A stretch of 64,000 nucleotides of DNA, taken from contig NC_064677.1 in assembly GCF_023278565.1 (NCBI RefSeq), forward strand, positions 620,001 to 684,000, written 5' to 3'. This stretch comes from Colletotrichum lupini. Lineage: Eukaryota; Ascomycota; Sordariomycetes; Glomerellales; Glomerellaceae. Within the stretch, counting starts at the first letter, position 1. Every line of letters begins with the position of its first letter. Shown here one piece after another: positions 1 through 12,200 of the stretch. Made by a program: the position numbers and the translations under genes. The notes below the pieces were generated by a model. It searched no databases. It saw nothing but the letters and a program-made list of their open reading frames with translations, and was not told the origin of the DNA.

Positions 1-590
1 CCCGGCCTCGGGCTCTTCCATGGCCCGTACGTGGGCCAAAGCTATATCACGGACGTCGGCAAAAACGGGATACTAGTAGACATGAGCATACTTCTTGGTG
101 AGTTAGGGTAATATGGGAAGCTAGACCTCGGCAGCGGGTATTTCGTTGTTCATCGATCCGTGGAAAAAGCTTCCTATGAACTGGTTTGACTCGCTAAGGG
201 AGTCCAAATTGTTCAGACGCTGCAGCACCGGACCGAAAACAAGAGGTGGCAAAATGACGGACAGCGTGAAGCTCGGAGACTCTTCACTCTGAAAGTTCCA
301 TGCCGCCTTCTCTGCAAATGTTTTGCTTGCTGCGGCATCTCGTTAGGGGCAGATGTGCGGGCTGTAGGCTCTAGGTCGGAAATTGCTTACCTGCGTAGCC
401 TCTAGCTGGGTTCGCCAGTGCCTCCTCAGCTGTGATGGGGTTCCAGTCTGTCTCGTCGTACGTATGACCGGGCCGAAGACCTTTTGACATATCCAACATA
501 GAGACAAAGGACCCCGTGATCACCTAAGACGAATCAGCCGCTATTGTAACTTGCCTGAGAGAGAGTTAGTCCATACCACTCGCTTGACCG

Positions 591-1021
591 CAGCGCTTAT
601 ACCCATTCAAATCAATCAAACAAATAAGTCAAACAAACAGTCAAATATAGGAATTTTAGTAAGTCAAATAATCAAATATTCTAGCCTATATATTTAGTAT
701 ATTTGATTAAATCTAGAATCTAAGGGTGGGCCCGAAAATACTAATAATATACCGAGAAAATACGGTAAAAAAAAGGGGCCGCCCGGACCCGGATTCGAAC
801 ACCGGACCTCCGGTATTAAAGTGGGCCCGCCGAAAAAATTTCGGCGGCTCCGGCGCAGAATCCACTGCACCATTTACACCTCTAAACGGGCTATAGAAAA
901 TTCTAGCAAATTAATCAAATATTCATTCAATAAGTCAAACAATCAAACATAGCGCGAGAAATCAGCCAAACAATCAAATATGAGGTTCATATTTGATTTG
1001 TTTGTATGGGTATAAGCGCTG
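591..1021. mobile_element. Non-autonomous hAT-type element (MITE), 431 bp, inserted in SDR exon 2
   Basis: The element begins CAGCGCTTATACCCAT and ends with its inverse ATGGGTATAAGCGCTG, a perfect terminal inverted repeat of at least 16 bp. It is flanked by an exact 8-bp duplication CTTGACCG (583-590 and 1022-1029). Eight-base duplications and CAG-starting termini are typical of the hAT superfamily. Both subterminal regions carry many short copies of TCAAAYA/AATCAAA-like motifs, as expected for transposase-binding repeats. It has no transposase ORF. The interior holds a tRNA-like segment. Confidence 0.85.
775..882 (-). ncRNA. tRNA-like segment inside the hAT MITE (pol III box-like)
   Basis: On the minus strand an A-box-like TGGTGCAGTGG (872-862) is followed about 60 nt later by a B-box-like GTGTTCGAATCC (802-791), and then by a run of eight T at 774-767 that would stop RNA polymerase III. 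A strong hairpin (CCGCCGAAA / TTTCGGCGG) lies between the boxes. The T-arm does not fold with the normal 5-bp stem and 7-nt loop, and I see no matching acceptor stem. It is therefore better called a tRNA-derived relic or SINE-like head than a working tRNA gene. Confidence 0.5.
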
Positions 1022-1441
1022 CTTGACCGTCGGAGCCCCCGCCTTGATAGCTTGAAGAATGTTGGTGGTCCCATTAACAGCTTGGTTGATCAAGTCTGCC
1101 TGGATGTTTTTGACTTCGTATGTCACGGGGCTCGCAGTTTGTATGACTGCGTCGAAAGGGGGGTCAGACTGGACGGCCTCGTCAAAGGCCCCAAGTTGTC
1201 CAACGTCGGGGACGAAGACAAAGCCCAACTTATCGGGCGAATATCCAGAGAATGATTTACTGATTATATCTACCTTGGCCTGCTTTCGTACAGTTGTGAT
1301 TACTGAGTGGCTAGTCGTATGTCAGTGAGAGCTGACCTATCGCGCGAGTGCCTGGAAGAGAGTCTACTCTTGCTCCAGTAGCACCTTGATTATGTGCATA
1401 GCTATGAAGCCGCTGCCACCGGTAAGGAGCACATGTGCCAT

Positions 1442-2856
1442 TCTTTTGTGATAGTTCGGGGTCGGTGTAAAGTTAGCTATAAGAAAGATGAGTGGTGGGT
1501 TCTAAAAGTCATGACATGTAGGAGGCTCATTTTATAGCAATGACTCTCAGCCACCTGATCTTTATCCATCCAGTACAGTAGACTCAGGATCAATATCTGA
1601 GGAGAAACGCGGATTTGATTATCTCCATGGTGGTTATCACTGACTACCGGGTTGCAGCGACGGCGAAAGTCTTTACATCCGGATCATGGGCCCAGTCTTG
1701 GAGGGGCAAGCCCGGACAAGGTGTCCAGAATGAGGACAGGGACGGAGCTATCCGCACTCTAGCCTACCTTAACTGGCTGCTTCCGTTGCCCGGGCCTGTT
1801 TCGAATCACTGTCATCGTACAAAGACATCCGCCATCTTCACTATCTAAAGTACGTTAGCGTCTGCAACAGTAAGGTGGACAAATCTCTTGGCTGTTGGGT
1901 CGGATTGCGGCGGCCATAATGAAGATCTTGGCATCCCCCAGCTATTTACAATCCTGACATTCTTCTGTCGTCTCTACCAATACTATGCATTGAGCTAAAC
2001 GTTTTATTTTATGTATCATGTATCAAGTTTATCTCTTGCTGGACACTTTTAGGGACTGGAAATTTGCCTCGTGGGGTTGCCATGATGAAGGTTCGACATG
2101 AGCAGAAATTTTGCTTCATCATTCTAGGAGCAAGATGCAACTGGAATTTATCCTTTCCACGTCGCGCGATTGTCCAGAAAACTCCGATATGCACGGAGTC
2201 GACACAAGCATCGTCCGCAGATATTCCATGGTAGCTAAGAGAAGTTCACTTTCTAATAGTTATCCTAGAAGTCGACAGAAGTGCTCGGTCTGTACAGCAT
2301 TATCTAGGACTTCCGGTACCGTCATCGTGCCCAGGCCTGATCCAGTGCAGTCTGCGTCGTGCGATGTGCGATGCAGCGATACTTGTTATCCTCCTACATC
2401 CAACTGCCCCCGAAGATTGCGGCGCGCTGTGGATCTTCTTAGCAACAGACAAAGATCAGTTCGTAAGCTTGCTACTAGGATGCTTCAGGGCTCAACGCAA
2501 TGAAGAAATACATGTACTCGTCGATGCTCATCAACTAAGGTAGCGAAAAGGTCGCTCCGATGATAATGCTCTTGTACTTCTCAGGTGTTTCTAATGGCTA
2601 AATATGTCGGTGAGAAGGTTTACACCGTAGGATAATAGGTGAATATATCGCTTATATAACGCTACACGGCGAGGGTATCTCCACGCCATTCATCGTGGCT
2701 CCCCTGGAAATATTTGTACAGGATAGTGAACGCGGCGTGACACCTTAGAGTGGAACCTGAGCACCGTTTGGTATCTAGTATTTACAAACTCAAGATGCGA
2801 TCAGGGGATCCCGGGTTGACCACCCATTTCGCCACAGAGGGTAGTGGGCAATCAGC
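1442..2856. other. Intergenic, nothing recognised
   Basis: Normal base composition. Short open frames occur on both strands (the longest, 2111-2503 +, has no recognisable domain or splice partner). It contains the 5' side of the disrupted SDR gene. I see no RNA gene or repeat. Confidence 0.5.
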
Positions 2857-3230
2857 TTAGGTGCACTAAGAAGCGTCCAAAGTTAGCGGCCGTTATGGTA
2901 AGTCACAAAGACGAAATTGTTCTTACGCTGTAGTAGGGAAGGTCAGTCTTCCACGAGTACTTAGTGCAAGGGCCTGAGTGGGTTTCGTAGCACTGGAATA
3001 ATGGAGTCATTAGTATAGGGCCTGCATAGTAGCTTCTGTAGGGGACTGGAAGCCTTGCGTACAATCCATCCACCGCTACCGGGGATTTGGCCCGTGTTCC
3101 AGGTCAACTTCTGGTTCGAGTAGCACGGGCTAGGAGCCGCTCTCGCCTCAATAGGGGCGGCGGCCACATCCACGGCGGGAGCAGCAACTGCCAACGAGGC
3201 AAAGACGAGGACTGCGTTGAGGGACTGCAT
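2857..3230 (-). CDS. Small secreted cysteine-containing protein (effector-like), 80 aa
   Basis: Three exons join in frame on the minus strand: 3230-3063, 2992-2927 and 2865-2857, with introns 3062-2993 (GTACGC...TTCCAG) and 2926-2866 (GTAAGA...CTTAG). The product starts MQSLNAVLVFASLAVAAP, a clear signal peptide of about 18-20 residues, followed by an Ala/Pro-rich propeptide-like stretch and a short mature domain with cysteines at residues 36, 57, 65 and 79. An even cysteine number in a secreted protein suggests two disulphides. If the last intron is not removed, the protein instead ends with YYSVRTISSL and has three cysteines; the four-cysteine model is preferred. An in-frame ATG ten codons upstream (3260) exists but would bury the signal peptide. 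No family is recognised. It lies about 2.8 kb from Copia copy 1, a typical setting for candidate effectors, but function is unknown. Confidence 0.62.
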
Positions 3231-4673
3231 GGTTGCGATAATGACCGTGATGTAATTCAATCGTTTCTGACAGTGGGCTGGAGTGAAAGAGGCCCTTCAA
3301 TGGGAGTAAGTATCCTCTTAAATATGTGTACTTGAACGTGAGCTGAAAAGCCCCAGGCCACCTCGGAGTGCCAAGAGGAGTAGCAATCTAAGTCATCACG
3401 AGGATCGCAAAGTATAAATTATGAGCCTCATGTCCCTAGTTTCACGGAGGAAGCATACTGAATGATGTACGCAGTACGGAGTACGGATAGCTCCTTCTCA
3501 CTACCGCTTCTAGTCGAGGCGGTAGGGTATTCCGGGAGGCATGAATCGCGCTGGTGGGGCTAGAGCGACGGGCCTCCCATGTTTTTGAGATGGTTTGGCT
3601 AAGCCTAGGCGTGTGAAAGGTCTTCAGCGCGTACTTTCCCCGCCTTTTGCTTTTGAGTAAGTGTGGCCGCAATACGGGGAGTTCATCCCGACCGAGAGGG
3701 CTAATCCTGGAAATAGGTCGAATCGTGGAAATGATCGCGGGGCGAACCCGTGTCGCTAAGCCTGGCCCTTCATCTAAGTGAATAAAGTTAAGTTGTTCGG
3801 GCTCTGTAATTGTTGTAATAATATATTTACAGTGCCTATATTCACAACGAAAGTGTCGACAAGTGAAACAGGGGAGAAAATCGCTGCGTACGAGTCGCAA
3901 CGTGTGGAATACCCTACTCATGGTGGATTTGGAAGCTTCGGTCTCGGATTCCTGCAAAAGGCCGTCGCTACCGGCTCCAACTCGGATTTGGATTACGAAG
4001 GTCTCCTCATTCTGACATATTATCGCTCCGCAGATCTGTATTTTCTGTTAATTACACCATGATACTATACCCTTAGCCTCTTGAGCCGTGGTTTACTAAC
4101 CCTACTATCGCCGGAGTGTGGAAGTTCAGTTCGGCCATTGAGTTAGAAAGCCCGCAAGGACCACTTTCATGTATTCGTTTATTTCACGACTCACGGGACA
4201 TCAAGTGACTCCAACGTAATGATGGAAATAGCGAGACGGATTAGGTTTGGGTCACAGGCTGTTACTCGATACTGGAAGCCATCACCTGCCATCTAGAGCT
4301 CAGAGGTCGTTCTCGCAAGCATCCATGTCTGCACCAAGCAGAAGAGGTAGACCGCCTACAGCCACAACTATACCAGCAGCACAACTCACCTAGCGAAGGG
4401 AATGCAAGCTTATTTAGAGGCAAGACTAAGTACCTTTAAAGGTGAAAAATCAGCAGAACACAGTCCTTCTCATCGACGGAAAGCCCGGTGGTAGATAAGG
4501 CTGTGCATCTTTCACAATCCTGGGCAAAGATTGCCAGGACCATACTACCAATTGTATCACATTTTTAGGCGAGACAGTCTTATTCGCTTGCCAGTCTCAG
4601 ATACTCAGCTTAGCGCCAATCTGTACTTGGTTCGCGTTCCAACCTTATGAAGGTGGCGGAGAGGGCTACCGGA
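3231..4673. other. Intergenic, nothing firm
   Basis: Short overlapping frames at 3442-3957 (minus) and 3778-4062 (plus) overlap each other and show no domain. A GT...AG intron-like segment sits near 3810-3835, but I cannot connect it to a convincing protein. No repeats seen. Confidence 0.4.
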
Positions 4674-5521
4674 TCATTGCTTCTGAATGATCCATCTCAT
4701 CATGTACTTCTCAACCTCATGTTTCCCCCGATACGTTTGCGCCAAGCCCTCATTGCCCATGATTCCAAGCTCGTCCTCAGGTCGGGCAATCTCCTTGGAC
4801 CAGTAGTCGTTATCGATGGTCCAGGTTCCAAGGTCCTCAAACCCCAACTTCTTGTACAGTCCATATCCTTCAGCCGAAGCAACAAGGAAAGTCGGAATCT
4901 TCTCAGCATCACTGATGTCGATGACTGACTGGAGCAACTTTGCTCCAATGCCCTTTCTTTGATGATGAGGGTCAACCATTATGTTCTTCACATCTGGCAC
5001 CGATGTCAGCACTCTCGTCACTCTCGTCAACAACAGGTTGGCGGCCGGATCATGCCCTGGCCGGTGCTCATTCCGTAGTGCCTACAATTATGTTTCCGTC
5101 CATCTACTGCCTTTTCGTAACATTCATCCATCTCTTCCTCCCTTGGGTGGCCGAAGCGCTCCCACAGATCTTTCATGTGAGGTTTAATTGCGAAAATGGA
5201 CGGCACGGTAGGTTCGGTATCCGCACTTTCCGTGGGCTTCTCCACTGTGGTTGCAGCAGGCTGCTCCATCGCATCGACGACGTGGTATCTAATGAAACCC
5301 ACGACGGCATCTGTGTCGGATGCGACAACAACCAGGAAGTGGTTTTTGGGATTCTTCAAAGCGAGTCGCGTTGAAAGTGGGAGGATTTCCCTCGGATGGC
5401 GCTCGAAGAAAGCTCCATAGAAGTCGTGAAATTGCTCTAGGGCTGCATAATGTACGGCAGCGATGGCATCTGCGTCTATCGTGGTCGCTGGCCGGACGTG
5501 CATTGAAGTTTCTGGTGTCAT
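4674..5521 (-). CDS. GNAT-family N-acetyltransferase, 257 aa
   Basis: Two exons, 5521-5086 and 5011-4674, join across a 74-nt GT-AG intron in phase 1 and give 258 codons including stop. The protein has the GNAT layout: an N-terminal strand-helix (MHVRPATTIDADAIAAVHYAALEQF), a beta strand HFLVVVASD near residue 65 with the following VVGFIRYH, and the acetyl-CoA pyrophosphate-binding motif A, VDPHHQRKGIGAKLL (Q/RxxGxG at about residues 163-168). A C-terminal YGLYKKLGFEDLG segment matches the usual AxxxYxxxGF helix-strand. An acidic, threonine-rich insert at residues 87-107 separates the two halves, as is common in fungal GNATs. These cytosolic enzymes acetylate small molecules or proteins; the acceptor cannot be predicted. 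No neighbour suggests a pathway. The start was chosen as the first ATG of the frame. Confidence 0.85.
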
Positions 5522-6043
5522 CGAGATAAGCGCGGCACAGTCCCTGATCGAACAAGACGCGACCTGGGAGTTTCTTGTTGAGGACTCTCGGGGTTTTTAA
5601 CGCGTGCTGATGTTGGGGCTTTATGTAAGGCGTGAGGCTCACGCACGACCAAAATGCTTAGTGTCGCGGAGTATTATCGCGCCAATCACTTTACGGTTGG
5701 CCGCTCCTGCCGTTTCGAGTGCAGATTGGTCCGGAACCGGGTTGTGGAGCATACCGGGTGACTCACCGGCCGAATATCCGCACAGCCGGAGGAGTCTTCC
5801 AGACTCTAGACGGACCTTCTCAGCTAAGATGGATCACGTGCGAGCTGAAGTCATGTTGCAAGTGAAATTCTCTTACTGACCAGAACAACTTCCGGCTTCA
5901 ATATTCATGAGTTATCTAAACAACGTTTCGTGATGGGTTAAGAAAGGTCACAAATCGTCGGGACCCGGGACCGCTCACGTATCCCATCCTGACTTTTAAG
6001 GCGGCAGTGTCCAGTCTTGCAGTTGAGACTATGTCTTGAGAAC
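5522..6043. other. Intergenic between GNAT gene and Copia copy 1
   Basis: Upstream region of the minus-strand GNAT gene, normal composition, no gene or RNA recognised. The switch to AT-rich sequence happens within the LTR starting at 6044. Confidence 0.5.
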
Positions 6044-6245
6044 TGTTGGTATCCCTATTACAGGGTAGTTAGTTCGAACCGTAGTTAACGAAGAGATTAA
6101 TTAAACTATATAAATATCTACATAAGTATAAAAAGGAGGTTCTAACTATAGGTTAGGCTAGCTATAATAATCGTAAATAGGGCCCCTAATTAGCCCCTGC
6201 CCAGTCGGCCGTATACCGTAATTAAATTAGACTTCTAATCCGATA
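6044..6245 (-). repeat. LTR of Copia copy 1 (3' LTR in element orientation)
   Basis: Starts TGTTGGTATCC and ends CCGATA (unmutated form CCGACA seen in copy 2). TGTTGG and CCGACA are imperfect inverted termini with the standard TG...CA ends. Shares its whole length with 13176-13377 and five other LTRs in the window. Confidence 0.88.
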
Positions 6246-9200
6246 CTAACTTTCTTTTTTTTTTATTAATTTAGCTACTATAGTTAGAGGTATAATTCGA
6301 CCTTAAGCCCGTTTACTAAGTCGTTTCTTTTTCCCCCTTTTCTCTACTCTTTTTATATAACCTATCTTTTTATTTATATAATAACTTTTCTATTACTTAT
6401 AAATTATTTTAATCTCTTATTTAGTATTACTTTTATAAAAGCGTCTGCGAGGTTATTTTTATTATTAATCTAACGGATTTTAAATATCTCGCGCTTTTTA
6501 TATAATTACTTAAGGGCTATAATATTAATTATAAGCCTCTTTTCCTTCGTCGTTCTTAATTTAACGAGGTATTTATATAGCGAATAAGAATCGGTATAAA
6601 TAACCGTTGAAATAAATAAAAAGCTAATTTAATTAGTAATCTTCCTTAGCGTTATTAAAATTATATAGGAGAAGTTAACGCTATTAACTATACTATAAAC
6701 TTCTAACGCTAGTATACTTCTTATTATTCGTTTATTTTTAGTTAACGAGTAATAGATTATATTACTATATATAATAAATTCGTTCTTATTTATACTCTCA
6801 TTAGCTAGGATAATAATATACCCTAATTACGAAGTAAGGTCGTTATTATTTATAAATAACTTATTAATAAAGACGTAGAGCTTGTTAGTCATAAGGTCGA
6901 TTAGGTAGTAAATAAGACCTCGATCGAGATTTATTTATTATTATTTAAGCTACTTATTAAGTACTTCGACGTCTTGTTTAGTTAAATCTATAGCTTACGC
7001 TACTTTAACATAATTAAACGTTACCTCGGGTTAATAAATATTTATAATATATACCCCTTGCGCGAGCTTAGCCTTATACTACTTTTTAACGTTAGTTACG
7101 TTCGGATTAACGAGGTTAATCTTCTTATTTTACCCCTTTTATTAAAAAATAATAGTTTCTTTTTTAATTATAAAAATCCCGCTATTAAATACTAGGGGGG
7201 TATTTATTATAAAGACCTCTTTTAGTTTTATTACAAAGCCCGCTTTTTAGAGCTCTTTATCCTCTTTTTTTATAAAGTTAATATTAAATAGGTTTAATAT
7301 ATCGTCGGTTTATATTCCGATAATCCTAAATTAGTTACTTTCGTGCTCCGCGACTAGTAGGCACGGGTCGTACGTAGAGGTAATTATTAATAATTAATTA
7401 ATATAAAAATCGTAGTATATAACTTACTAATAAGTGCCCGATTTTGCGAGCCTATATAGTAGCTTAAGTACTTTAATAATCGTACTTTTTAAGTACTTAC
7501 TAGCTATTTCCTTCGGTAAATAGGCTAGGATTTTCCTTATAAGCTCTATAGCCGATTAGGTATAGGCCTAGGTAATATTATAGCTCTAAATCTCGTATCC
7601 CTTTTTTTATAGCGATACTATTAGTAATATTATTAATCGTTAGCTATAGTACTATATAATAGGCGATTATATAAGTAGCGTTGCTTTTTTAACGTTACCG
7701 TATTTTTAAATTACGTATTTAGACTTCTCGTACGGCTAGGGTGTTCTTTTCCTTTTAATTTTACGAACTATTCGTAATTTAAATATATAAAGGTTTATAT
7801 ATTTTTCTAAGTTATATAAGATAAATCGATAGACCCCTCGATTGCGAAGAGTATCTGCTTTAATAAGATCTAATCCCTTATACGGCTTTTTAATAGTTAT
7901 AATTACGCTTTTTTTACGTAGTTTAACTACTAGCTCGAAATTAGCTTTTTTTTTTACTATATAAAAAGTATTAATTACTTTATTATTATTAATAAATTAC
8001 CGCGTTAGGGCTTACTATCGTAGTCTTTTATAACGTCTCGCTAGTAGTATTAATACCCTTTTAGTAATTTCCTCTTCCTTATTATTTATTAGTACTATTA
8101 TGACGATTTTGTTAAGGATAATTTCTTATGCCTCTACTGCGGGTTATATAGTTTCCCTTAGCTCTTTTTCTTTTTATAGGTTAGAAATTACCTTATTAAG
8201 ATTTATATAGTATGGTCTAATTATTATAATTAATATTTTAAGTAGCTAGTTACGATCTCTCGCGACTATATAAGAGCGCTCGTTAACGGAAATTAACTTA
8301 TATAGCCTAGCTTATTATTAGGTAATTTCGCGCTATATTCGTATATCCGAATTTAGCGGTATATTTAGATTATCCCTTATATCGGGCCTATTATATATAA
8401 TAATTACCTCGTTAATTTACTTTTTTATACTTACCTCGCGCAGTGCCCGTATTACTTTTTTAACTACTTAGGCTCGTTAGCTTATACTTAGTAACGGTAG
8501 CGAGGCTAAGGTCGTTCTTAAATATACTCTAAATATTAATAGCGTTAGTATAAGTCCGTTAAGCCCTATAGTATTATTATAATATTTAAGTACTATTTAG
8601 AAGCATTCGTCGTTAGTAGAATCCGGATTTTCTTTTTTAATAATTCTAAACGCCCTTTTTAATTACTAATATACCCTCTCTACTTTTCTAATATTATAGT
8701 GCGCTTTAATAAGTACGACTTTTAGCTATATACCGTAGGCCGTCGTATTATCCCTAAATTCTATTAACTTAAAGCTAATATTAGCGTCGGTTCTAATACC
8801 GTCTAGCGGTCCCTAGTATATATTAATCTAGCTTTTTTATAGGGCTACCTATACTATTTTTACTTATAAATCCCAGAGGAATTGCCCTACTTAGAAAGAT
8901 ATAGCTACGTTAATTATATATAATACTAGCCGACTATTTAAGTAGAAAATATCAATAACGATTTCTTAGTTAAAGTTAAGCTTATTACGCAATTTAAACT
9001 TAAATTTGCGTAGGCTCTGCGCATTTATTTAGTATTAATAGTATACTTTTATTAACTACTCTAGTACCCCTATTTTAATATTATTATTACTTAATTACTT
9101 AAAAAAGTTATATAGCCTCGTAACTAATAAGTACTTAAATCTCTAGTATAGTCTTCTAAGCTCACTTTCCGTTAAGTAATTAATCGACTTCGTATTATTA

Positions 9201-12200
9201 ATAAGCTTTATAAACGTATGCCCCTATCGTCGTTTAATTATTTTAAAGTGCTTATTACTAAAGATTCTATTCTTTATATTATTAAATATAATGCCTAGTC
9301 GATCTATATTTTTTAGATATAGGAGAAATGGGGTATTAATAAGTAAAATATAAAAAGTTATCGTTCCGAAATATATCTCTATTTTTATTATACTTAGGGC
9401 GACGATTTCCTTACCTAGGCCGAAACTAATCCTCGTAATACCCGCTATTAACGTATTAAGCGTTATTAGCGTAATTTTTTATAATACTTAAAATTACCCT
9501 TTTCTTTTAGTTAACTATTATAATACTTTAGTATTTAAGATAATTTTATAAAAATCGTCTAGGCCGTACTTTTTGCTCATATAAAATACTTATACGAGCT
9601 TAGTATTTAAGGGATCTAAGTAATATAAAAAAGACCTCTCTAGCTACCCTTAGATTTGCTTAGTATTATGTTCCTTTTTTTTAAATATTAAGAGAAATAG
9701 CGTCTTTTCTTTAATTATTAAAAGAATAGGCTTCGGCCCTATTAAATTCGCCCTTTTAGCCGCCTCCGTATCCGTTATTTAAGGGACCTTTCCTTACTAT
9801 TTATAAATAAAAGCTTACTTATTAAGAGCTTTTATTACCCTCTATTTATTTAGCCTCGTATATTTTCTAGAGGCTAATAGAGTAAAAAAAAAGTAGCTAA
9901 TATCGTTGATTTTATTATAATTTAATTCGTTAGTATAGGAGGTAAGATCTTTTTTATTTTTTAAATCTCTTATAGGGGGTATATACTTTAGGCTACTACT
10001 TTAGCTACCGTTACTAAGTTCCGTACTCCCAGATCTACCCTTATATATAATAAGGAATTAGTTAAACCGACGAGGGCTAGTTTTACTATTTATTACCCTC
10101 GACTTTTTATATTATTCGTATAATTTAGTACGCTCTTCGTTAGAGTAGTTACTTAATTAATTTCTATCTTTTTTATAAATATAATATTACTTTTTTTATT
10201 ACCCTGCCCGTAAGTTAAATCTTTACTTATTTAACGAATCTGGGCCTTTTTATTAGCGATTACTATATTTAGCCTCTTTTCTTTTTTTATTATACGTTCG
10301 ATTAACTTAATATTATTAGTAAGGGCCGTTATATACTTAGAAATAGGTTTAGTACGGTATTCTTATTTTAATATTAAAGCTAGATCTTAGCTTCGAGTAG
10401 AGCGTTTCGTAGTTTTCGGGTACTTAGTATAGGGTTATTTTTATTTTTAATATACGCTAAATTACGGTATAAAAATATCTAACTTTCTGCTTATTTATTC
10501 CCTTATTTAGCTAGGTTTTTATTAGCTTATCGATTCGATTAATAAGCTCTTTAAAGATCTCTACTCGCAATTTACTCTCTATTATCCTAGTTATAAATAT
10601 AAAAAAAATCGCTTATAGCTTAGATAGGAGCTTTATATTCTTATTATAAGTCTCGAAGCGGCTTCGGATGGCGTTAATTATATTAAACAAGTCGTTTTAA
10701 TCGAGATTACGTACCGCTTTATAATAATAATTAAAGGCTTTATTTATAAATACGATATTAATTACCGAATAGTATTAGTACTCCCTAATTCTGACTTTTT
10801 TATAATAATTATAAAATATTGTTAGGGTTTTTTATAAGACCTTATACTTCCTCTTAGAGTATAATTTCTTTTTTAAGAAGATCTTTTTAAAGTTTATAAA
10901 TTACTTCGTATTTATTACTATATTTTTGGTATTTATATACGATCCCTATGTTACTAAGTATTATTAATAACTTCGGGTCGTTTATTTCCTTTTTTATTAA
11001 CTAATCAGTGCCGAATTTTATATTAATAATAGTAACGAGTTATAGATTAAAATAGGTAGAATTATTAATTATCGTATTTTTAGTATTATATTTTACCCCG
11101 GTATATCCTTTTATAACGATAGATTTTTATTAGTAATTATAGGGAGGAAACCTGGGTCGTTTATTCTTTTTTTAAATTTATTAAAGCGATTATATACTCT
11201 ATCGACCTGTGCTTAGTTTTATAATACGAATTCCTCCTCTATAATTATTATTATTAGTATTTCGTATAGCCTTTATAATTATAATTGCGCTAGTAATACC
11301 CCTCGCCCGTAGAGGAATTTATTAATTATTTTCGTAATCTTTAGGCTTGCGCTCGCGAACTATTTATTTAGTTAGTAACTAAGGTCGTTTGCGATTTTAT
11401 AAAATAGGGGTTACCTCTATAGCCCCTTTTTCTTATAGACCTTAGTTAAATAAATTAATACTACGTTAATTTGCTTACCGTTAGGCTAATCTATAATTTT
11501 ATATATTTATATCCCCTAATAGTCTAGGTTAATATTTACTTATTTATAAGGGATTAGGATTCTATTTAGGATCGGGTTTCGTCCTCTTCTTTTTTACCTT
11601 AACTCGCTAAGGGTCGTGCTCTAGCTTATATTTATATTAGTAATTATTAGCGTATTTAATTTTAATAGGGATATATCTAATCCGCGCACTAGTTATAATA
11701 AATCCGTACTTTTACTACCTAACGAATTTATTAAAGTCTAAGAGATTCTCGCTTCTTCTCGTTATCTCGCTACTACTTTCGTTTTTATTATTTTTAGTAA
11801 TTACTATTACCCTTTTAGATCGCTAGTTATTATACTTATTAAGATCCTCCTTTTTATTTAATATAAAAGGGTAGGTTTTAGTAATTCCTTTTTATAATAG
11901 TAGTAATAGACGTTTATATTACTATAAGAAAATATAGTAATTAATCTTAGGATCTTTATTAGTTATTAATTTCTATTATCCCGTATATTTCTAACTTCCT
12001 AAGCCTCGTGCTTTTTATAATCTCTAAATAGCTTCTTTCCCCGACCTACCTCTTCTAGGGCGGTATTTTATAAGAATAGTTAAAAGTAGACGCCGGGCGG
12101 CTTATAGAGGAGCTATATAAGTAAAAATACTTACTTATTACTTATACGCAGTAGGGTTAAATATTTTAAAGATCTTATTTTTTATAGCCTCTTAGTACCC

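Larger units (their letters stand above)
1..1441 (-). pseudogene. Extended SDR reductase (Gre2/aldehyde-reductase type), broken by a MITE, 3' end outside window
   Basis: The protein begins at 1441 with a Rossmann nucleotide-binding start (MAHVLLTGGSGFIAMHII; TGGxGF motif at about residues 7-12). Exons I can join in one frame on the minus strand are 1441-1368, 1310-1022, 582-577, 523-391, 329-127 and 72 to the window edge, with introns bounded by GT and AG. Across the intron at 330-390 the codons form YAASK, the YxxxK catalytic motif of the SDR family. Later residues (IPAAE, FADVRDIALAHV) match the substrate-side half of extended SDRs. These enzymes reduce aldehydes or ketones with NAD(P)H in the cytosol; the substrate cannot be told. 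Exon 2 is interrupted at 591-1021 by a transposon that ends the reading frame about 20 codons after the insertion. Without it the frame continues cleanly, so the gene was intact until a fairly recent insertion. Confidence 0.8.

Noticed and set aside
2111..2503. A 130-codon plus-strand frame as a possible gene
   Set aside because: Arg/Ser/Cys-rich random-looking translation, no domain, signal peptide or splice partner.
3442..4062. Overlapping frames on both strands as genes
   Set aside because: They conflict with each other and neither shows a conserved motif.
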